Shown here piece by piece: positions 16,764 to 26,076 of a stretch of 64,000 bases of DNA. Made by a program: the position numbers and the translations under genes. The notes below the pieces were generated by a model. The model made no database searches, was not told the origin of the DNA, and saw nothing but the letters and a program-made list of their open reading frames with translations. Position 1 is the first letter of the stretch. Each line of letters begins with the position of its first letter. The stretch is from Lyngbya confervoides BDU141951. GTDB taxonomy: Bacteria > Cyanobacteriota > Cyanobacteriia > Thermosynechococcales > Thermosynechococcaceae. The stretch spans positions 62,001 to 126,000 of the forward strand of contig NZ_JTHE03000103.1 in assembly GCF_000817775.3 (NCBI RefSeq), written 5' to 3'.

Positions 16764-18686
16764 TTAAGGAGTCTGCTGCTGTTGCCAAGCCTGATAACGC
16801 GCCAGGGCCGTTAGGGGAAAGTGTTGCTGGTAAAGGTGATATTTCAGATAAAAGTGGCCAGGAAAGCCAGTTCCGGTGAAGTAATCCTCATTCCAGGTGC
16901 CCTCCTCAGCCTGGTGGTCTAGAAGATACTGAATCCCCCGGTCCAGTGCCTCAGTGGCATAGGTGCCGGTGGCCTCTCCCGCGGCTAACAGCCCTATGAG
17001 TGCCCAGGCAGTTTGAGAGGCTGTGCTCTCTCCCTGTCCCTTGAGACTGGGGTCATTGTAGGATTGGCAGGTTTCGCCCCAGCCCCCATCGGAATTCTGG
17101 CAGCGAACCAGCCACTGCGCCCCGCGAGAAATAGGAACCGTAAATCGCGCTGGTTCCAGCACGGAGAGCGCGGCCAGGACGCCGCTGGTGCCGTAGATGT
17201 AATTCACGCCCCAGCGACCAAACCAGCATCCTTCGGGTTCTTGCTCCTGGAGAAGATAGGCGATTGCCCGTTCCACACTGGCGCTACCGGTGGTGATCTC
17301 GGTCCGCCCGATCATTTCCAGAACTCGGGCTGTGACATCGGCAGTATTGGGATCAATCATGGCTTTGAGATCTCCGTAGGGGATGGCATTGAGCCACTCT
17401 TGATCATTGTCCACATCAAAGGCTGCCCAGCCCCCTGGCCTGCACTGCATGCCCTGAATCCAGCGAACAGCTCGCTCCATAGCCGTTTTTTTAGCGGATC
17501 CATCGGGCAGGACAATTTCCGCCAACGCCATCACTACGACCGCTGTGTCATCGACATCAGGATAAAAGCGATTTTCAAATTCAAAGGCCCAGCCGCCGGG
17601 TTCCCCCCGCTTATTTTTGATAGACCAGTCGCCGTAGTCCAAAATTTGCTTCTCCAGCAGCCATTGACCAGCCTTCACCAGGGCGGGATGCTCTCGATTG
17701 AGTCCAGATTCCGCCAGGGCACGGATCACTAGGGCTGTGTCCCACACGGGGGAGATACAGGGCTGCATCCAGTATTGATCGGTGCTTTCCAGGGCAAAAT
17801 GATCCACCGCCCTCAAGCCGCGCTCCACCACGGGATCACTGAGCTTGTAATCTAGGGCCTTGAGGCATAGCAGAGAGTTGAGCATGGCTGGAATAATGCC
17901 CCCCCAATCTCCCGTTGCTTCTTGACGTTCGATGACCCAGCGCTCGGCGGCGCGGATACCCTCTTCGCGAAAAGGGACCAGTTGGGTCATTTCCGCAATT
18001 TTAAACAGACTGTCGCAGGCGAGGAAGATGTCGGTCCAGTCATGGTTGCGGGGCAGTTCAAACTTGGCATTGGCTCTGCCCTCTGCATAGAGCTCATCGA
18101 GGTTGATGGGGTGCGCCAGGGGAAAAATGGGCTTGCGATCCATGACTACCAGCAGGGGAACGGTGCTGCCCCTGGCCCAACTGGACATTTCATAGATATT
18201 CACTGGACTAAAGTCCGGCAGCAGCATCACCCAGGCGGGCAGCGAGGGCAGTCCCTGCCACTCGTAGCAGCCAATCAGAGCGAGATGTAGTTTTGTGAAA
18301 ATGCGAGTTTGACTGATTCCACCCCGATGGAGGATAAATCGGCGGGCCTGGACCATCGCTGGATCGTCCGCCGGAACCCCCAACAGTTTGAGCGCCATGT
18401 AGGCTTCTACTGAAACACTCAGTTCACCGCCATCGCCGTAATAAAGTTCCCAGCCTCCGTGGGATCGCTGCTGCTGACGTAGATAGGGTTCAACCTTGTG
18501 TAGGGGACGCGGGCCATCGCTGCCCCAAATTTTATGAACCAGTACCGCCTCCGCCGTAATGGAGACGTTGGACTCGAGCGCTGCCCACCAATATCCCTGT
18601 TCGTGCTGGAGCGAGAGTAAGTAGTTCTGGCTTGCGGCAATGGCTGTTTCCAGCCTTTGAATTTCCGGCTTTACTTGAACTTGCAT
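16764..18686 (-). CDS. shc: Squalene-hopene cyclase
   Basis: A 640-residue triterpene cyclase that folds squalene into hopene and hopanol, making the hopanoids of cyanobacterial membranes. The protonating D-x-D-D motif is D377-V-D-D380 (DVDDTAVV). Repeated QW motifs (Q-x3-G-x-W) are visible, for example QHEQGYWW, QEATGDWGG, QCRPGGWAAF, QEPEGCWFGRWG and QNSDGGWGE. Length matches the family. It is a membrane-associated enzyme. The gene stands alone, with Anbu 131 bases downstream and a 488-base gap upstream that holds an imperfect stem-loop. Confidence 0.95.
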   Translation of the reverse strand: MQVQVKPEIQRLETAIAASQNYLLSLQHEQGYWWAALESNVSITAEAVLVHKIWGSDGPRPLHKVEPYLRQQQRSHGGWELYYGDGGELSVSVEAYMALKLLGVPADDPAMVQARRFILHRGGISQTRIFTKLHLALIGCYEWQGLPSLPAWVMLLPDFSPVNIYEMSSWARGSTVPLLVVMDRKPIFPLAHPINLDELYAEGRANAKFELPRNHDWTDIFLACDSLFKIAEMTQLVPFREEGIRAAERWVIERQEATGDWGGIIPAMLNSLLCLKALDYKLSDPVVERGLRAVDHFALESTDQYWMQPCISPVWDTALVIRALAESGLNREHPALVKAGQWLLEKQILDYGDWSIKNKRGEPGGWAFEFENRFYPDVDDTAVVVMALAEIVLPDGSAKKTAMERAVRWIQGMQCRPGGWAAFDVDNDQEWLNAIPYGDLKAMIDPNTADVTARVLEMIGRTEITTGSASVERAIAYLLQEQEPEGCWFGRWGVNYIYGTSGVLAALSVLEPARFTVPISRGAQWLVRCQNSDGGWGETCQSYNDPSLKGQGESTASQTAWALIGLLAAGEATGTYATEALDRGIQYLLDHQAEEGTWNEDYFTGTGFPGHFYLKYHLYQQHFPLTALARYQAWQQQQTP

Positions 18687-19174
18687 TAAACTGGCACCTC
18701 TCCCACAGTAAAACGTAACGATTTAAGCGGTCGGAATGGATGCGAACCGACCTGCTGGATCAAAAACCAGAGGGGAAAACAATGGGAGTCCTGGCTGAAC
18801 CCTTAGGGCTCAGGAGTGATCCCAGTGGATAAAACCCTCGCTTACATTAGTTTACAAAGCTCCGAGAAGCAAGCGCGGCTTTGGAACTTAGCCTGGAAGG
18901 GAAGCGTCAGAATGCCTAGCTTCTTGCAGGCGTGAACTAAAATTTGGCTAGGCGCTGGCTTCCCACGATCTCCCGGCTAGTTCGGGTTAAGTCTGAGGGG
19001 CTTGATCTAGACAAAACCCTTGTCAATTGCTTCTCAGCCTAGAAAGAAATCAATGAAAAAGGCGTGATGATGATCACCCAATAATTGCGATTTTGTCACG
19101 GATGAAGCCAAAATGTTTCCCTAGTATGAAATAAAGCCTATATTGGTGTTGATATTGCTCGATAGGTGCTATCT
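18687..19174. other. Divergent intergenic region with a two-tier stem-loop
   Basis: This 488-base gap divides shc and a DUF928 gene, which are divergent. Its main visible structure is at 18899-18964: outer arms GGGAAGC (18899-18905) and GCTTCCC (18958-18964), and inner arms GCCTAGC (18914-18920) and GCTAGGC (18947-18953). No coding frame is supported. Confidence 0.5.
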
Positions 19175-19930
19175 ATGAGACGCAAGGCTCGATTCTTCTC
19201 CCATAACTCTGGAATGCAGGCGATCGCCATCCTAGTGTTTCTTGGCGTTGCTGCCCAGCCCTTTGCGGCAATGGCAAGGTTTGTGCCAAAGGAGGGGATG
19301 GGTCGTGCTGGAAGACGCATAGGACTGGCGACGCGAACCCCCGCTTGTTCTGTGATGCCAGACTCGAAGGCTTTGACGGTTCTGGTGCCCCAGGATAACA
19401 ATGGCCTGACCAGTCAGCCCTTCCCCACCTTCAGCTGGTTTATGCCCCGCCACAGCTTTCATGAGATTGAATTTCGCCTTTCCGTGGAAACGGAGGAACA
19501 GCAGCTGCAAACGGTCTACACAACTCTCCTAGATAATCAGGGGCAGAACCAGTATCTTAGTTTTACCCTTCCTGAGAGTGGAGAGGTCGCCCCCCTCGCA
19601 GAGGGAAAGAATTACAACTGGAAAATCATCCTGGTTTGTGATCCAGAGGATCCCTCCGGGAATATGTTTGCCGAAGGGTGGGTGCAGTATCAGGCAGCCC
19701 CGTCCCATTTAACAAGGCAGCTTGCCACGGCTCCGCCAGAGGCTCAAGCAGATCTTTTCCTGAGTTACGGCTATTGGTATGACGGGGTTCAGCGCCTGTT
19801 GCCCGGCGCGAACAGTCCCTCGAAGCGGCAAACCCAGTGGCAGGAGCTGATGACCCACGAAGCAGTAAAGCTCGACCATCTGCTGTCAACGCCGCAGTCT
19901 TCAATGAAAAATTGCGAGTCCCGGTTGTAG
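19175..19930 (+). CDS. DUF928 secreted protein
   Basis: A 251-residue protein with an N-terminal hydrophobic segment (GMQAIAILVFLGVAAQPFAAMA) that looks like a signal peptide with cleavage after AMA. The mature part has features of the DUF928 family common in cyanobacteria: a GR-basic region (GRAGRRIG), SVMPDSKALTVLVPQDNNGLT, PTFSWFMP, and NYNWKIILVCDP. ATG at 19175 is preferred to a GTG at 19166 because AGG-containing bases precede it. The family's function is unknown; members are often near CHAT-protease or stress genes in cyanobacteria, but no such gene is near here. Confidence 0.8.
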   Translation: MRRKARFFSHNSGMQAIAILVFLGVAAQPFAAMARFVPKEGMGRAGRRIGLATRTPACSVMPDSKALTVLVPQDNNGLTSQPFPTFSWFMPRHSFHEIEFRLSVETEEQQLQTVYTTLLDNQGQNQYLSFTLPESGEVAPLAEGKNYNWKIILVCDPEDPSGNMFAEGWVQYQAAPSHLTRQLATAPPEAQADLFLSYGYWYDGVQRLLPGANSPSKRQTQWQELMTHEAVKLDHLLSTPQSSMKNCESRL

Positions 19931-19947
19931 GGGCCAGGCCGTGGCAG

Positions 19948-20622
19948 CTAGTATGAGTCGGCGGTTTGAACCAGGCGATCGCAGATCTCTAGGGGCTTTC
20001 CCTGGGCAACGACCTGTCCTTTCTCCATCAAAATTGCCCCGTCGCAGTACTCTAACTCGTTGAGGCGATGGGTAACCCAAAGGGCCGTGAGTTGGCGCTC
20101 TCGCACCAGCGTTTGCACAGCTTGCACCAGATCAAGCTGACTTTCGGGGTCGAGCAAGGCGGTCGGTTCATCCAGCAGCAGCACCTCGCAATGGCGAGCG
20201 ATGGCTCCGGCAATGGCGACCCGCTGCTTTTGGCCACCGCTGAGGGCATAGATGGGGCGCTGTTTTAGGGGAGCCAGGTTGACCGCTGCTAGGGCTTCGT
20301 CCACTCGTTTGCGAACCTCCACGAGGGTAAGATGCTCTTCCACCAGGCCAAAGGCGATGTCGGCGCCCACTGTGGGCATGACCAGTTGATGATCGGGATT
20401 TTGAAACACAAACCCCACGCGTTCAAAGCAGTGGATTTGTCCAGATTGCGGCGTAAGCAATCCCACCAGTAGTCTCAAGAGGGTGGACTTACCGCTGCCA
20501 TTGGTGCCCAGCAGCATCCAAAATTCGCCTTTGGGCACCGACAGAGTGCACTGCCGCAAAATAGGCTGAGTCTCAGTCCAGCCAAAGCAGAGCTGTTGAA
20601 CCTGGATGGCCGGATCAGCCAT
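19948..20622 (-). CDS. ABC transporter ATP-binding protein (ECF/Cbi-type)
   Basis: A 224-residue ATPase. Walker A is GTNGSGKST, the Q-loop is VFQNPDHQLVMPTVGADIAFG, the signature is LSGGQKQRVAIAGA, Walker B is VLLLDEPTALLD and the H-loop is WVTHRLNEL. The Q-loop context FQNPDHQ is typical of energy-coupling-factor ATPases that power uptake of metals or vitamins. No transmembrane or substrate-binding partner lies next to it, so it must pair with genes elsewhere. Its start overlaps the last eight bases of the UPF0367 gene, indicating one transcript. Confidence 0.85.
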   Translation of the reverse strand: MADPAIQVQQLCFGWTETQPILRQCTLSVPKGEFWMLLGTNGSGKSTLLRLLVGLLTPQSGQIHCFERVGFVFQNPDHQLVMPTVGADIAFGLVEEHLTLVEVRKRVDEALAAVNLAPLKQRPIYALSGGQKQRVAIAGAIARHCEVLLLDEPTALLDPESQLDLVQAVQTLVRERQLTALWVTHRLNELEYCDGAILMEKGQVVAQGKPLEICDRLVQTADSY

Positions 20623-20899
20623 TGTCAGCCTGAGCCGTCAGTTGCCCAAAAAAACCCGGTCCCCGACCCGTTCCAGTTGCGCCAGCTTTATTTGAAATCT
20701 GTACCGCAATGACTTCGCTGATGATGACTGTAATTTTTTTCCCCTCATCGCGATCGCAGGTCAGCTCCAGAATTTTGGGTGTTCCCAGTTGCAGCGCATC
20801 GGTAATCTGCTTATGGGCCGCCTGGGCCGCCTCTTCCTCTTTCTTCTGGACTGAGAGGGACATCGGGGTGCCCCGTAACAAGATATCAATGGTATACAT
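20615..20899 (-). CDS. UPF0367 family small protein
   Basis: A 94-residue protein (MYTIDILLRGTPMSLSVQKKEEEAAQAAHK at its N-terminus, then GTPKILELTCDRDEGKKITVIISEVIAVQIS). This matches the short cyanobacterial UPF0367 family, usually 80-90 residues with the same GTP-x-LLELTC and VIAVQ motifs. The C-terminal glycine-rich tail is variable. It overlaps the ABC ATPase gene by eight bases. Function is unknown. Confidence 0.8.
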   Translation of the reverse strand: MYTIDILLRGTPMSLSVQKKEEEAAQAAHKQITDALQLGTPKILELTCDRDEGKKITVIISEVIAVQISNKAGATGTGRGPGFFGQLTAQADNG

Positions 20900-21009
20900 T
20901 CCGTCCCTGTGTTTATGAAATCAAGACCCGTCCATACTCTAGCCTACCTGGTTCAGTTGCACACAAGGACCTTTGCCTCTTGGCCTTCTTTGCCTTAAAA
21001 GGAAGGGCC

Positions 21010-21993
21010 TTACACTCCCAGGGGGGCAGACTGTCCGGTGCCGATAAGGTAGAGAAGGGCCATGCGCACCGCTACACCGTGGGTCACCTGCTGCGGCACC
21101 AGACTGATCTTCGTATCGTCCATTAAATCAGAACTGAGCTCAACGCCCCGGTTGACAGGGCCAGGATGTAACAGTCGCACTGCGGGGGCGCAGAATTTCA
21201 GGCGATCGCGGGTGATGCCAAATCGGTGTTGATATTCGCGGAAGCTCGGAATCAGGTTCTGGCTCATCCGCTCCTTTTGCAACCGCAGCGTCATTACGAA
21301 GTCAGCTTGTTCCAAAGCGGGCGGTAATTCCCAATGGAGTTGAACGCCATAGGCTTCAAATTCTCGGGGTAGCAAGGTGGGTGGTCCCGCTAGGTGAACC
21401 TGAGCACCGCATTTAACCAGGCTATGGAGGTTCGATCGCGCTACGCGCGAATGTAAAATATCCCCCACGATGGCAATTTTTTTTCCGCGCAGCAGTTCAG
21501 TTCGCGGTTGGATAGGATCCAGATGACTGCAGAGGGTGTACAGGTCTAAAAGTCCCTGGGATGGATGTTCATGGAATCCATCCCCGGCATTGAGAATGGA
21601 AACCTGGTCTCCGAGGCGATCCATTTCCGCTGCAATAAAGTTGGGCACCCCCGCATCCTGATGCCGAATAATCATGATGTCTGCGCCCATGGCCAGAAAC
21701 GTTTTGGCCGTATCTAAAATCGTTTCTCCCTTGCTCAAGGAAGAGGTTCCTGGGGAAAAATTTAATACCTCCGCCGAGAGGCGTTTAGCCGCCAGCTCAA
21801 AGCTACAGCGCGTGCGGGTGGAGGCTTCGAAAAAGAGCGTTGCCACCAGTCGAGCCTGGAGCGCAGGCACTTTTTTATTGGGCCGACGCAGCACCTCGCT
21901 AAAGGAATTTGCCGTTTGCAGGACTGTATTGAGCGCATCGCAGCTAAAATCTGCCAGGGAAAGAATATGTCGATGATGCCAGGTGGTTGCCAT
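21010..21993 (-). CDS. pyrB: Aspartate carbamoyltransferase catalytic subunit
   Basis: A 327-residue enzyme that joins carbamoyl phosphate and aspartate in the first committed step of pyrimidine synthesis. The carbamoyl-phosphate motif STRTR is at residues 58-62 ([15 protein letters not shown]), and the later [15 protein letters not shown] motif contacts aspartate. Length is normal for a catalytic chain (about 300-330). No regulatory chain (pyrI) is adjacent, as is usual in cyanobacteria. It stands alone between the UPF0367/ABC pair and a TetR regulator on the same strand. Confidence 0.95.
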   Translation of the reverse strand: MATTWHHRHILSLADFSCDALNTVLQTANSFSEVLRRPNKKVPALQARLVATLFFEASTRTRCSFELAAKRLSAEVLNFSPGTSSLSKGETILDTAKTFLAMGADIMIIRHQDAGVPNFIAAEMDRLGDQVSILNAGDGFHEHPSQGLLDLYTLCSHLDPIQPRTELLRGKKIAIVGDILHSRVARSNLHSLVKCGAQVHLAGPPTLLPREFEAYGVQLHWELPPALEQADFVMTLRLQKERMSQNLIPSFREYQHRFGITRDRLKFCAPAVRLLHPGPVNRGVELSSDLMDDTKISLVPQQVTHGVAVRMALLYLIGTGQSAPLGV

Positions 21994-22097
21994 GCCCTAG
22001 GGTCCTATCCGTCTTGCCAGAGTCTATGACCTCACTCAGACTCCGTTGCCTCACCTAGACTACACCACGACTACCCCCCACCTGGATCACTTTGACA

Positions 22098-22805
22098 TCA
22101 GCTTTGGGCTGGTACTCGATTGGCAAGGGTTGCTGGATAGGCCACAATCCCGTTCAAAAAAACATCGGATAGGGTTTCCACAAAGGCCGTTTGCTCCTCT
22201 GGTGGGGATTGGAAGGCCGTGGGTTCCAGGCTAACCAGCATAAACAGGCTCAGAAAAATATGGGCTAGGTGGCGCGGGTTGAGATTGCGGTAAGTGCCCC
22301 GCGTAATGCCATCACTGATGTAAGCTTCCGTAATGCTGGTCATTTTGCTGAGAATCTCGGTTTGCACACGACTGCACAGATCGGGATGATATTGAATCTC
22401 CATCAGCGCAACTCGAAATAAATCAGATTGTGCCCGGAACTGCTGCAGCCAATGGTGCAGCATTAAATCGATGGCGCGATCGCTGGGCAATTCGCTCAGC
22501 TCAATCAGCAGATCCGTTAGCAGCAGACTCCAGCCCTGACTGACTAGGGTCACCAGGACATCTTTTTTATGTTCAAAGTATCGAAATAGGGTTCCCTCTG
22601 AGATGGCTGCCCCGTCCGCGATTTGCTTGGTGGTGGTGCGCTCATAGCCGCGCTGAGCAAACAGGTGTTCGGCTGCGTTCAAGATTCGGTCACGAATCGG
22701 CAGTCTATGGTTTAGGTGCCGGGAGGCAGCTTCTAAATCAGCATCACGGGGGGAAGGACTCATGCGGGCGGCTAGGGTAAGCGTACGGCGAAGATTCATC
22801 TTCAT
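22098..22805 (-). CDS. TetR/AcrR family transcriptional regulator
   Basis: A 235-residue regulator. After about 35 variable residues comes the TetR DNA-binding domain: RDRILNAAEHLFAQRGYERTTTKQIADGAAISEGTLFRYFEHKKDVLVTLV. The C-terminal part (about 90-235) is the variable ligand-binding region. Start at 22805 is supported by GGAAAG about ten bases upstream; the open frame extends further but has no better ribosome site. It is divergent from the HTH/GrpE-like gene at 23062 and may regulate it, itself, or pyrB; that cannot be judged from sequence. Confidence 0.85.
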   Translation of the reverse strand: MKMNLRRTLTLAARMSPSPRDADLEAASRHLNHRLPIRDRILNAAEHLFAQRGYERTTTKQIADGAAISEGTLFRYFEHKKDVLVTLVSQGWSLLLTDLLIELSELPSDRAIDLMLHHWLQQFRAQSDLFRVALMEIQYHPDLCSRVQTEILSKMTSITEAYISDGITRGTYRNLNPRHLAHIFLSLFMLVSLEPTAFQSPPEEQTAFVETLSDVFLNGIVAYPATLANRVPAQS

Positions 22806-23061
22806 AGAGGGCTTTCCAGAATCAGGGTGAGGGGAAGCACCTGATTCTATTGTCGAATAAACCCTCTGAGAGTGAGCGAACCGTTGACCAATCTTCAAGA
22901 ACTGAATCTCAAGAGCGGCCCGGAAGCTTTGGGTCACAGTTGTGGAGAAAAGTGAAGGGGTATCATAATTCGCTAGGTTGGATCTATGGGTCGGGCGGAG
23001 GCAAGGAAATCTGGACCGCTCGTAGTCCTAGCCAGGAGCGTATTGTGGTTGGGTTGTGTCG

Positions 23062-23676
23062 ATGCTACCTTTTGATGTCCGTCTCAAGCAGTTGATGGGG
23101 GCTGTAAATATCTCAAGCTACCGTCAGCTGTCCCGCCAGAGTCAGGTGCCGCGATCGCAGATTTTGCGTCTGCGTCAGGGACAGCTGGATCGTCTGCCCT
23201 TGGGAAGCCTACAGCGATTGAGCCGAACCTTAAACCTCTCTCTGGGGGATCTCCTCCAGGTGTTTCAATCGCCAATGGACCCTGATCTCCCCCCCTATGA
23301 AACCCTGAACCTGGCCACAGAGGTTTCCCAGACGGCTGTCTCAGAGGAGGCGTTGCGTTCCTGGCAAGCCCAAGCCCTGAACATCTTGGAATCGCTCTTG
23401 CTGCAGTTGCCGACAGCGGCCTATGCGGCCCGACAAAATCCAGCGGCACCTGCTGTACGGCTGTTACCATTACTCAAGCCCATTGATCAACTGTTGGCCA
23501 GCTGGGGGGTTGAGACAATCGGACAGGTGGGCGAAACCTGTCCCTATAATCCCCAGGACCATCAATGGCTGGAGAGCGGACAACCGCCAGACCCTGGTGA
23601 TGGAGTGCGAGTTCGCTACGTGGGCTATCGTCAAGGATCGCGCCTGCTGCATCGTGCCAAGGTGGTGGCTCCATGA
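23062..23676 (+). CDS. Helix-turn-helix protein with GrpE-like C-terminal domain
   Basis: A 204-residue protein (a GTG at 23056 would add two residues). The N-terminal third is an XRE-like helix-turn-helix: SYRQLSRQSQVPRSQILRLRQGQLDRLPLGSLQRLSRTLNLSLGDLL. A helical middle follows, and the C-terminus (LLPLLKPIDQLLASWGVETIGQVGETCPYNPQDHQ, then VRVRYVGYRQGSRLLHRAKV) resembles the beta domain of the GrpE nucleotide-exchange factor. Its stop overlaps the next gene's ATG (ATGA), so it is translationally coupled to the degenerate RecJ-like protein. A DNA-binding or chaperone-adaptor role for that partner is inference. Confidence 0.75.
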   Translation: MLPFDVRLKQLMGAVNISSYRQLSRQSQVPRSQILRLRQGQLDRLPLGSLQRLSRTLNLSLGDLLQVFQSPMDPDLPPYETLNLATEVSQTAVSEEALRSWQAQALNILESLLLQLPTAAYAARQNPAAPAVRLLPLLKPIDQLLASWGVETIGQVGETCPYNPQDHQWLESGQPPDPGDGVRVRYVGYRQGSRLLHRAKVVAP

Positions 23677-25997
23677 CATCCGGTGGATCTGTACCAGCCG
23701 TCTTTATCCACGAGGTGCGTTCTCTAGATCCTCAGGCGGGAGCCCATACGGCTCAGATTCTGTGGCAACGCGGCATCCGGGATCGGGCCACGGTGCCAGG
23801 ATTTCTCGACCCTAACTGCTACAGTCCCACGGGACCCGATGAGTTTGGATCATCAATGCAGCAGGCCGTGACTCGCCTGAAACTGGCCTATGACCGTCAA
23901 GAGCAGGTGGTTCTTTGGGGAGATGATGAACCGGATGGGGTCCTAGCGACGGCCTTGCTTTGGGAGGGGCTAGGGAAGATTTTTGCGCCGCAGCGTCAGC
24001 TTTTTTATCGGATTGCCCCAGGACCGGGAGGCTCCTGCGGTTCCTGTGCTCCTGAACTGGAGAGCCTTGCTGCTGCAGGCGCGCGGTTGGTTATAGCCTG
24101 TAATATCGTCGGACGCAAGAGGGCCGATATGGACGAGGCTCAGGCCTTAGGCCTAGATTTTATTCTCCTTGAACCCTGTCCCTTAGCCCTTGATCCGCCT
24201 TCGGCAGCAATCTTGCTTTCTCCCCATCAGCTTGAGGCTACCCATCCCTTGGCTAGCCTGTCGGGGGTGGGCATGGCCTACAAGCTAGTGGAAGCAATCT
24301 ATGGGGACATGCCCCAAATGCGCCAACAGTCCCTGGAAGATCTGTTAGATTTAGTTGCCCTCGGGGGGCTGACAGAGTTAGGCCAGATGCGTGGTGAGAC
24401 TCGCTATCTGGTGCAGCGGGGAATGGCTCGACTGCAAACTTGTCTGCGCACAGGCGATCGCCCAGGGATTGCCAAACTGATCGCGCTGTGTCAAATGGCA
24501 GGCGATCGCCCAGGTGATCGGGTCTTTGGAATAGGGGCCCGGCTGGGATCTGTGATCCGTCTCTGGGATGATCCGACCCGTTGCATGGATCTATTGACGG
24601 GGCAAGACCCTCAGCAGGCCATAGAACTTGCTCGCACTGCGGAACTGACCCATTGCCGTTGCCAGGCTCTCCAGCAGTCTATCCAGGAACAGGTGTTGCA
24701 GCAGGTAGCCAGCCTGGATCTTTCAACCCTGCCCATGATTATGCTCTCGAGTCACCAGTGGTTCCCGCGGCTGCTCGGCCCTGTGGCCCAGGCGGTGGCT
24801 GATCAATATCAGCGTCCCGTCATTCTAGTGCGCATCTATGCTCCCCTCGAACCCACAGCGGCTTCGTCAACCATTGCCCTGGGGGTGGCCCGCACCGTTT
24901 CTGGTCTCGACCTGTATGCTCTAATGGCAAATCAAGCGACCCTCCTGGATCAGTTCTGGGGATCTCCCCATGGGGTGGATTTCCAATTACCCGGCGTCAA
25001 TGTCTCGCTATTCCAGCAGGCCCTTAATCAGGCCCTGCGTCGACAATTGCAGGGGAATCTGCAGAGAAATCTGCAAAGGTCGGTAGACCTACAAGTAACC
25101 GTTCGAGACCTGGGTCAACCCCTGTTTCGAGAGTTAAAAAGGCTGGAGCCCTACGGATTGGGAAATCCCGTCCCCCAGCTCTGGATTCGCAACTGCTGGA
25201 TTACCCAGGCCCGCTACGTTCCCCGCCGTGATCTCACCGGCCGAAAGGTGCGCTATGGTGGCACTCGCTTTGAACTGTGGGATGAGTCCAGCAAGTCGGG
25301 ATTTCCAGGACTTTGGTGGGGCCACAACCGGCAAGATTTACCCACTGGTCGCTGTGATGTCTGGTGTGAATTGGTTTATCACAACGGCATCTACCAAATT
25401 CGCCTTCTCCAGGTGCTGCCCCACCTTCCCGATTCCCGCTATGAAAGACCCCGGCCTGCCATTGTGGATTACCGTGGGCAAGCGGGTGGGGAGGTTCCTC
25501 ATCCGTCGGTTCAGGTGAGTCGCTGTCCTCTAAGTTGGGATGACTGGGGCCGGTGGTTTCAGCAGGCAGCACAGCAGAACCTCCCCCTGGTATTGACCTA
25601 TGGCCCACCTGTCCTAGCCAGCGAATTTGACGTCTGGCGGCAATGGGTGGGCATGGCAAAGTATTTGGCCCGCACTGGTAAACCCATGGCGCGATCGCGT
25701 TTAGCCCAGGAACTTGAGATTTCCGGGGCTATGCTCATTCAGGGGCTCAGAGCCTTAGCGCCACTAGGGATTATCGGCCAGGGGGAAGAAATTCTCACCC
25801 TGGCCCCATCCGCCCGCGATTCCCACGGGACTGAGCATAATCCGGCCTTGCAGTCATTTTTGCGGGGGGTTCGGGAAATTCGGTTCCAGCAGCGCTACTT
25901 TCAAGAAGTTTCAGTCGCGGTGCTCCAAAGCTACCGAGAGGAGGGACTAGAGGATGACCGCCCGCATCGGCAGCCGTTGGCTCGATTAAAAAAGTAG
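23673..25997 (+). CDS. RecJ-like DHH-family protein with degenerate nuclease motifs
   Basis: A 774-residue protein that follows cyanobacterial RecJ along its N-terminal half. Compared with the canonical motifs: GDYDADG is G83-D-D-E-P-D-G89; the V-D/C-D-x-G strand is ACNIVG with N144 in place of Asp; DHH is E167-P-C169; while SGVGMAYKLVEA and LEDLLDLVALG are kept. Two of the metal-binding motifs are therefore lost. Later parts correspond to the DHHA1/OB region (FRELKRLEPYGLGNPVPQLW, then VWCELVYHNGIYQIRLLQV) plus a C-terminal extension with a winged-helix-like piece near residue 670. It overlaps the HTH/GrpE-like gene by four bases. I expect a catalytically inactive, possibly single-strand-binding or scaffold, protein. 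A true RecJ should be encoded elsewhere. Confidence 0.8.
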   Translation: MTSGGSVPAVFIHEVRSLDPQAGAHTAQILWQRGIRDRATVPGFLDPNCYSPTGPDEFGSSMQQAVTRLKLAYDRQEQVVLWGDDEPDGVLATALLWEGLGKIFAPQRQLFYRIAPGPGGSCGSCAPELESLAAAGARLVIACNIVGRKRADMDEAQALGLDFILLEPCPLALDPPSAAILLSPHQLEATHPLASLSGVGMAYKLVEAIYGDMPQMRQQSLEDLLDLVALGGLTELGQMRGETRYLVQRGMARLQTCLRTGDRPGIAKLIALCQMAGDRPGDRVFGIGARLGSVIRLWDDPTRCMDLLTGQDPQQAIELARTAELTHCRCQALQQSIQEQVLQQVASLDLSTLPMIMLSSHQWFPRLLGPVAQAVADQYQRPVILVRIYAPLEPTAASSTIALGVARTVSGLDLYALMANQATLLDQFWGSPHGVDFQLPGVNVSLFQQALNQALRRQLQGNLQRNLQRSVDLQVTVRDLGQPLFRELKRLEPYGLGNPVPQLWIRNCWITQARYVPRRDLTGRKVRYGGTRFELWDESSKSGFPGLWWGHNRQDLPTGRCDVWCELVYHNGIYQIRLLQVLPHLPDSRYERPRPAIVDYRGQAGGEVPHPSVQVSRCPLSWDDWGRWFQQAAQQNLPLVLTYGPPVLASEFDVWRQWVGMAKYLARTGKPMARSRLAQELEISGAMLIQGLRALAPLGIIGQGEEILTLAPSARDSHGTEHNPALQSFLRGVREIRFQQRYFQEVSVAVLQSYREEGLEDDRPHRQPLARLKK

Positions 25998-26020
25998 CTT
26001 TTCATGAAGAAAAGCTACTT
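25992..26020 (-). terminator. Rho-independent terminator for the COP23-like gene (stem also carries the RecJ-like stop)
   Basis: A perfect 12-bp stem (25992-26003 with 26009-26020) and a 5-base loop. Read leftward it is followed by six T's, so it terminates the COP23-like gene. On the plus strand the RecJ-like stop codon (25995-25997) lies in the stem and no T-run follows. Confidence 0.8.
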
Positions 26021-26076
26021 GCGAAAACCCCAAGGACTGCAGGACTCTTAAAGTGGTGGGCTACAATAGCGGGCTG

